42,657 bases of DNA from Akkermansia muciniphila (GTDB lineage: Bacteria; Verrucomicrobiota; Verrucomicrobiia; Limisphaerales; F1-80-MAGS106), in contig CAMBEJ010000027.1 in NCBI GenBank assembly GCA_945865375.1, forward strand, positions 1 through 42,657, in the 5' to 3' direction. Made by a program: the position numbers and the translations under genes. Below the pieces are notes generated by a model. The model did not search any database, was not told the DNA's origin, and saw only the letters and a list, made by a program, of their open reading frames with translations. Positions 40,717 through 42,657 of the stretch are shown here, piece by piece (within the stretch, counting starts at the first letter, position 1; each line of letters begins with the position of its first letter).

Positions 40717-42093
40717 GTGAAAACCGCCCAACACATCCAACTCCTGTCACTGTTCGGCGTGAGCGCCGGTCTAGCGATAAGCCCGACTCTGCTTTGCGGA
40801 GCCGATAGTGGTCCCAAGCCACCGGCTTCGGATGCTGACGTGCTACTAAACCTTTTTGAGCAGAAGGGTCTCATCTCGCCACAGGATGTGGAAAAAGCTC
40901 GGGCTGAACTGGCCAAACGTGCTGCCAAGGAGCCCGTCTTGGGCTCGGGTGCCAAGCTCGGCTTCGGCGATTGGGTCACCGGCGTCAAGTTCAACGGCGA
41001 TTTTCGAGGGAGGTTCGAGGGTTTTTACGCGGACAACCCTGCCTCGGTTGACCGTAACCGATTCCAGTACCGGCTGCGCGCGGGCGTGACCTTCGAGTTG
41101 AAGGACCAACTCGAAGCGGGCTTTCGATTGGCCACCGAAGGCGACACGGCTGGCAATCCGATCTCGTCGAACCAGATGTTCGATAACAACGCCAGCAAGA
41201 AGGGGGTGTCGATCGATCTTGCTTATGGCAAGTGGCATGCGCTGCGGGGCGACGAGTGGTCCCTCTCGTTGGGGATGGGAAAACTGGAAAACCCCATAGC
41301 CGTAACCCCGCTGGTGATCGATCCTGACTACACGCCGGAGGGATTCAGCCAGCAACTCGCTTATCGTCCGAACAAGAACCACACCCTGAAACTCAATGCG
41401 GGGCAATTCGTGCTGGAGGAACTGGCACCCACCTCACACGACGCCTACCTGTTTGGCGGCCAGGCGCTGTGGGACGCGAAATGGGGGTCGCACTGGCAGA
41501 CCTCGCTGGGCGCGGCTCTGCTGGGTATCAGCGGCCGCGAGAATCTCAATCACACCACCGGCATCCTCAACATAAACGAGGGCAACACTCACGTCGGGAA
41601 CATCGCTACCGGCGCCCCGCATTACAACTTCAATCCAATCGTCGTTGACGGCGCTGTCACCTACGTCTTGGATTCATTTCCGGGATATCCAGGCCATTTC
41701 CCCATCCGTGTGGCGGGTGAATACCTGAACAATCCCTCGGCACCCAGCGCCAATGAGGGCTACTCGGCCAAGCTGACCTTCGGCAAAGCCGGCAAAAAGG
41801 GACAATGGGAAGCGGGCTACGAGTTTCGTGAGCTGCAAGCCGACGCGATCTGGGAGGAACTGTCTGAGTCAGACTTCAGCGCTTTCAACCAGGCTCCACA
41901 GTCGGCCGGTGCCAAAGCTGGGTTTGTCGCCGGCACGAACATCCGCGGCCACATCGTCCGGCTGGGTTACTCGCCCTTCGACGCCCTGACGTTCAATGTC
42001 TCCTACTGGATCACGGAGAACATCCGCGAAAGTCCAGCGGGCTCCGACAGCGATCTCGGCCGCCTTCAGATGGACGCGATTTGGAAATTCTGA
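40717..42093 (+). CDS. Putative outer-membrane porin
   Basis: A 458-residue beta-barrel protein. It starts at GTG 40717 with signal peptide MKTAQHIQLLSLFGVSAGLA ending TLLCGADSG. A short helical segment follows (about 40-75, DVLLNLFEQKGLISPQDVEK), as in 'putative porin' families where a coiled-coil or SLH-like stretch precedes the barrel. Beta strands alternate from about 88 on: FNGDFRGRFEGFYADN, FRYRLRAG-like FQYRLRAGVTFEL, and GVSIDLAYGKWHAL. The final residues MDAIWKF end in Phe, the standard C-terminal signal for BAM-mediated insertion. The substrate is unknown. It lies directly downstream of the palindrome and 96 bp after the SUI1 gene. Confidence 0.85.
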   Translation: MKTAQHIQLLSLFGVSAGLAISPTLLCGADSGPKPPASDADVLLNLFEQKGLISPQDVEKARAELAKRAAKEPVLGSGAKLGFGDWVTGVKFNGDFRGRFEGFYADNPASVDRNRFQYRLRAGVTFELKDQLEAGFRLATEGDTAGNPISSNQMFDNNASKKGVSIDLAYGKWHALRGDEWSLSLGMGKLENPIAVTPLVIDPDYTPEGFSQQLAYRPNKNHTLKLNAGQFVLEELAPTSHDAYLFGGQALWDAKWGSHWQTSLGAALLGISGRENLNHTTGILNINEGNTHVGNIATGAPHYNFNPIVVDGAVTYVLDSFPGYPGHFPIRVAGEYLNNPSAPSANEGYSAKLTFGKAGKKGQWEAGYEFRELQADAIWEELSESDFSAFNQAPQSAGAKAGFVAGTNIRGHIVRLGYSPFDALTFNVSYWITENIRESPAGSDSDLGRLQMDAIWKF

Positions 42094-42255
42094 CGACCAC
42101 GGTCTCAGAATCGACGATCCAACCCTGGCTAGTTATGAACCACCACATAAACTGGCCTACGAAGTTTGATACCATGGTCGGCATCGGCTGATTGGGTGCA
42201 TCTCAAGGAACAGACCTCAGTAAAACCGGTTGAAATCGTGATCTGCGCGCGCAAC

Positions 42256-42371
42256 CCCAATTCCTCCATTTTTCGTAATCCTGCTCCTAACCGTAATCGT
42301 AATCCTCGCGTGTTGCCCGTGAAACAGAGGGGTGGATTACGATTACGATTACGATTGGGAGCGGGGAATTG
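42256..42371. repeat. Long imperfect palindrome with TAATCG hexamers
   Basis: The left arm, CCAATTCC at 42256 then GCTCC (42283-42287) and CGTAATCGTAATCC (42292-42305), is mirrored by GGATTACGATTACGATTACG (42334-42353), GGGAGC and GGAATTGG up to 42371. The right arm has one extra GATTAC hexamer. The region 42094-42448 otherwise holds no convincing gene. Confidence 0.65.
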
Positions 42372-42448
42372 GAGTGGCTCTAGCCTCAGGCTAAACACGG
42401 TCGTTTTACTGAGTTCAGAGCCTGAAAATACCGACATGAGAACTGCTG

Positions 42449-42657
42449 GGGTGCAACTCACGTTATCCGGGGTCGCCTCCCCTGACGCGGGTATCCCGCC
42501 GCTTAACCACGCTGAAGTGACCCACGGATAACACGGATGACACGGATGAGGAAAGGGAGCTGAGATGGGTACTTTATCCGTGCTATCCGTGTTATCCGTG
42601 GTTAACTCTTCCCATTCTGCGGTAGGTATTGTCCTCCGAACGACACCTCCCGGAAAC
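42449..42657. mobile_element. Second MITE-like copy, inverted, cut by window edge
   Basis: It aligns to the reverse complement of 39648-39856 nearly throughout: the same GGGTGCAACTCACG terminus, the same GGTCGCCTCCCCTGACGCGG stretch and the same CACGGATAA blocks. It has one internal insertion of about 15 bp near 42600. The window ends about 14 bp before the expected far terminus, so its second target duplication cannot be seen. Confidence 0.82.

Noticed and set aside
42087..42111. ATTCTGA / TCAGAAT inverted repeat at the porin stop codon
   Set aside because: A 7-bp AT-rich stem with an 11-nt loop and no U-tract; possible but unsupported terminator.

Overview
The window looks like chromosomal DNA of a Verrucomicrobiota member (Pedosphaera/Limisphaera-like lineage is my best guess) or a close PVC relative. 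Reasons: moderately high GC, Gram-negative envelope genes, a DUF1501 / DUF1549-DUF1553 / planctomycete-type cytochrome cluster, DUF1080 and PQQ-like propeller proteins, and short dispersed palindromic repeats. No rRNA, tRNA or CRISPR was seen.

Left part (1-5712): the tail of an IS91-like transposase at the edge, an M20 AbgB-like amidohydrolase, a frameshifted gene remnant, an AlbA_2/HATPase protein and a DUF4038 glycosidase-like protein. Two direct copies of a 95-bp dispersed repeat bracket the amidohydrolase-to-AlbA_2 block.

Centre (5844-29615, minus strand): a type II secretion system in the order gspE-F, then (from a likely separate promoter) gspG-H-I-J-K-L-M and gspD, followed by a small putative lipoprotein gene. 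The standout is gspD. It encodes one uninterrupted protein of about 4,298 residues: signal peptide, N0 domain, about 47 tandem secretin-N-type modules (normal GspD has three after N0), and a normal C-terminal secretin domain. Part of the array has a four-module higher-order period of about 924 bp. The inner-membrane partners are also rearranged: GspL is a PilM-PilN type fusion, and the GspM position holds what looks like a PilO/GspM domain fused to a GspC/PilP-like domain. That fusion may replace the missing gspC.

Upstream on the same strand (29619-36885) lie a WD40 protein with an N-terminal cytochrome domain, a DUF1549/DUF1553 cytochrome protein, a DUF1501 Tat protein and a pre-peptidase-C-like protein. 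The last of these runs into gspE with a 3-bp gap, so an exported-protein cluster and the secretion ATPase are probably co-transcribed.

Right part (37126-42657): a DUF1080 lipoprotein, a DUF4864-like protein with a PQQ-propeller protein, a SUI1-type initiation factor and a porin. The last two lie between two inverted copies of a roughly 210-bp MITE-like element. One copy has 9-bp target-site duplications and interrupts the end of a small reading frame.
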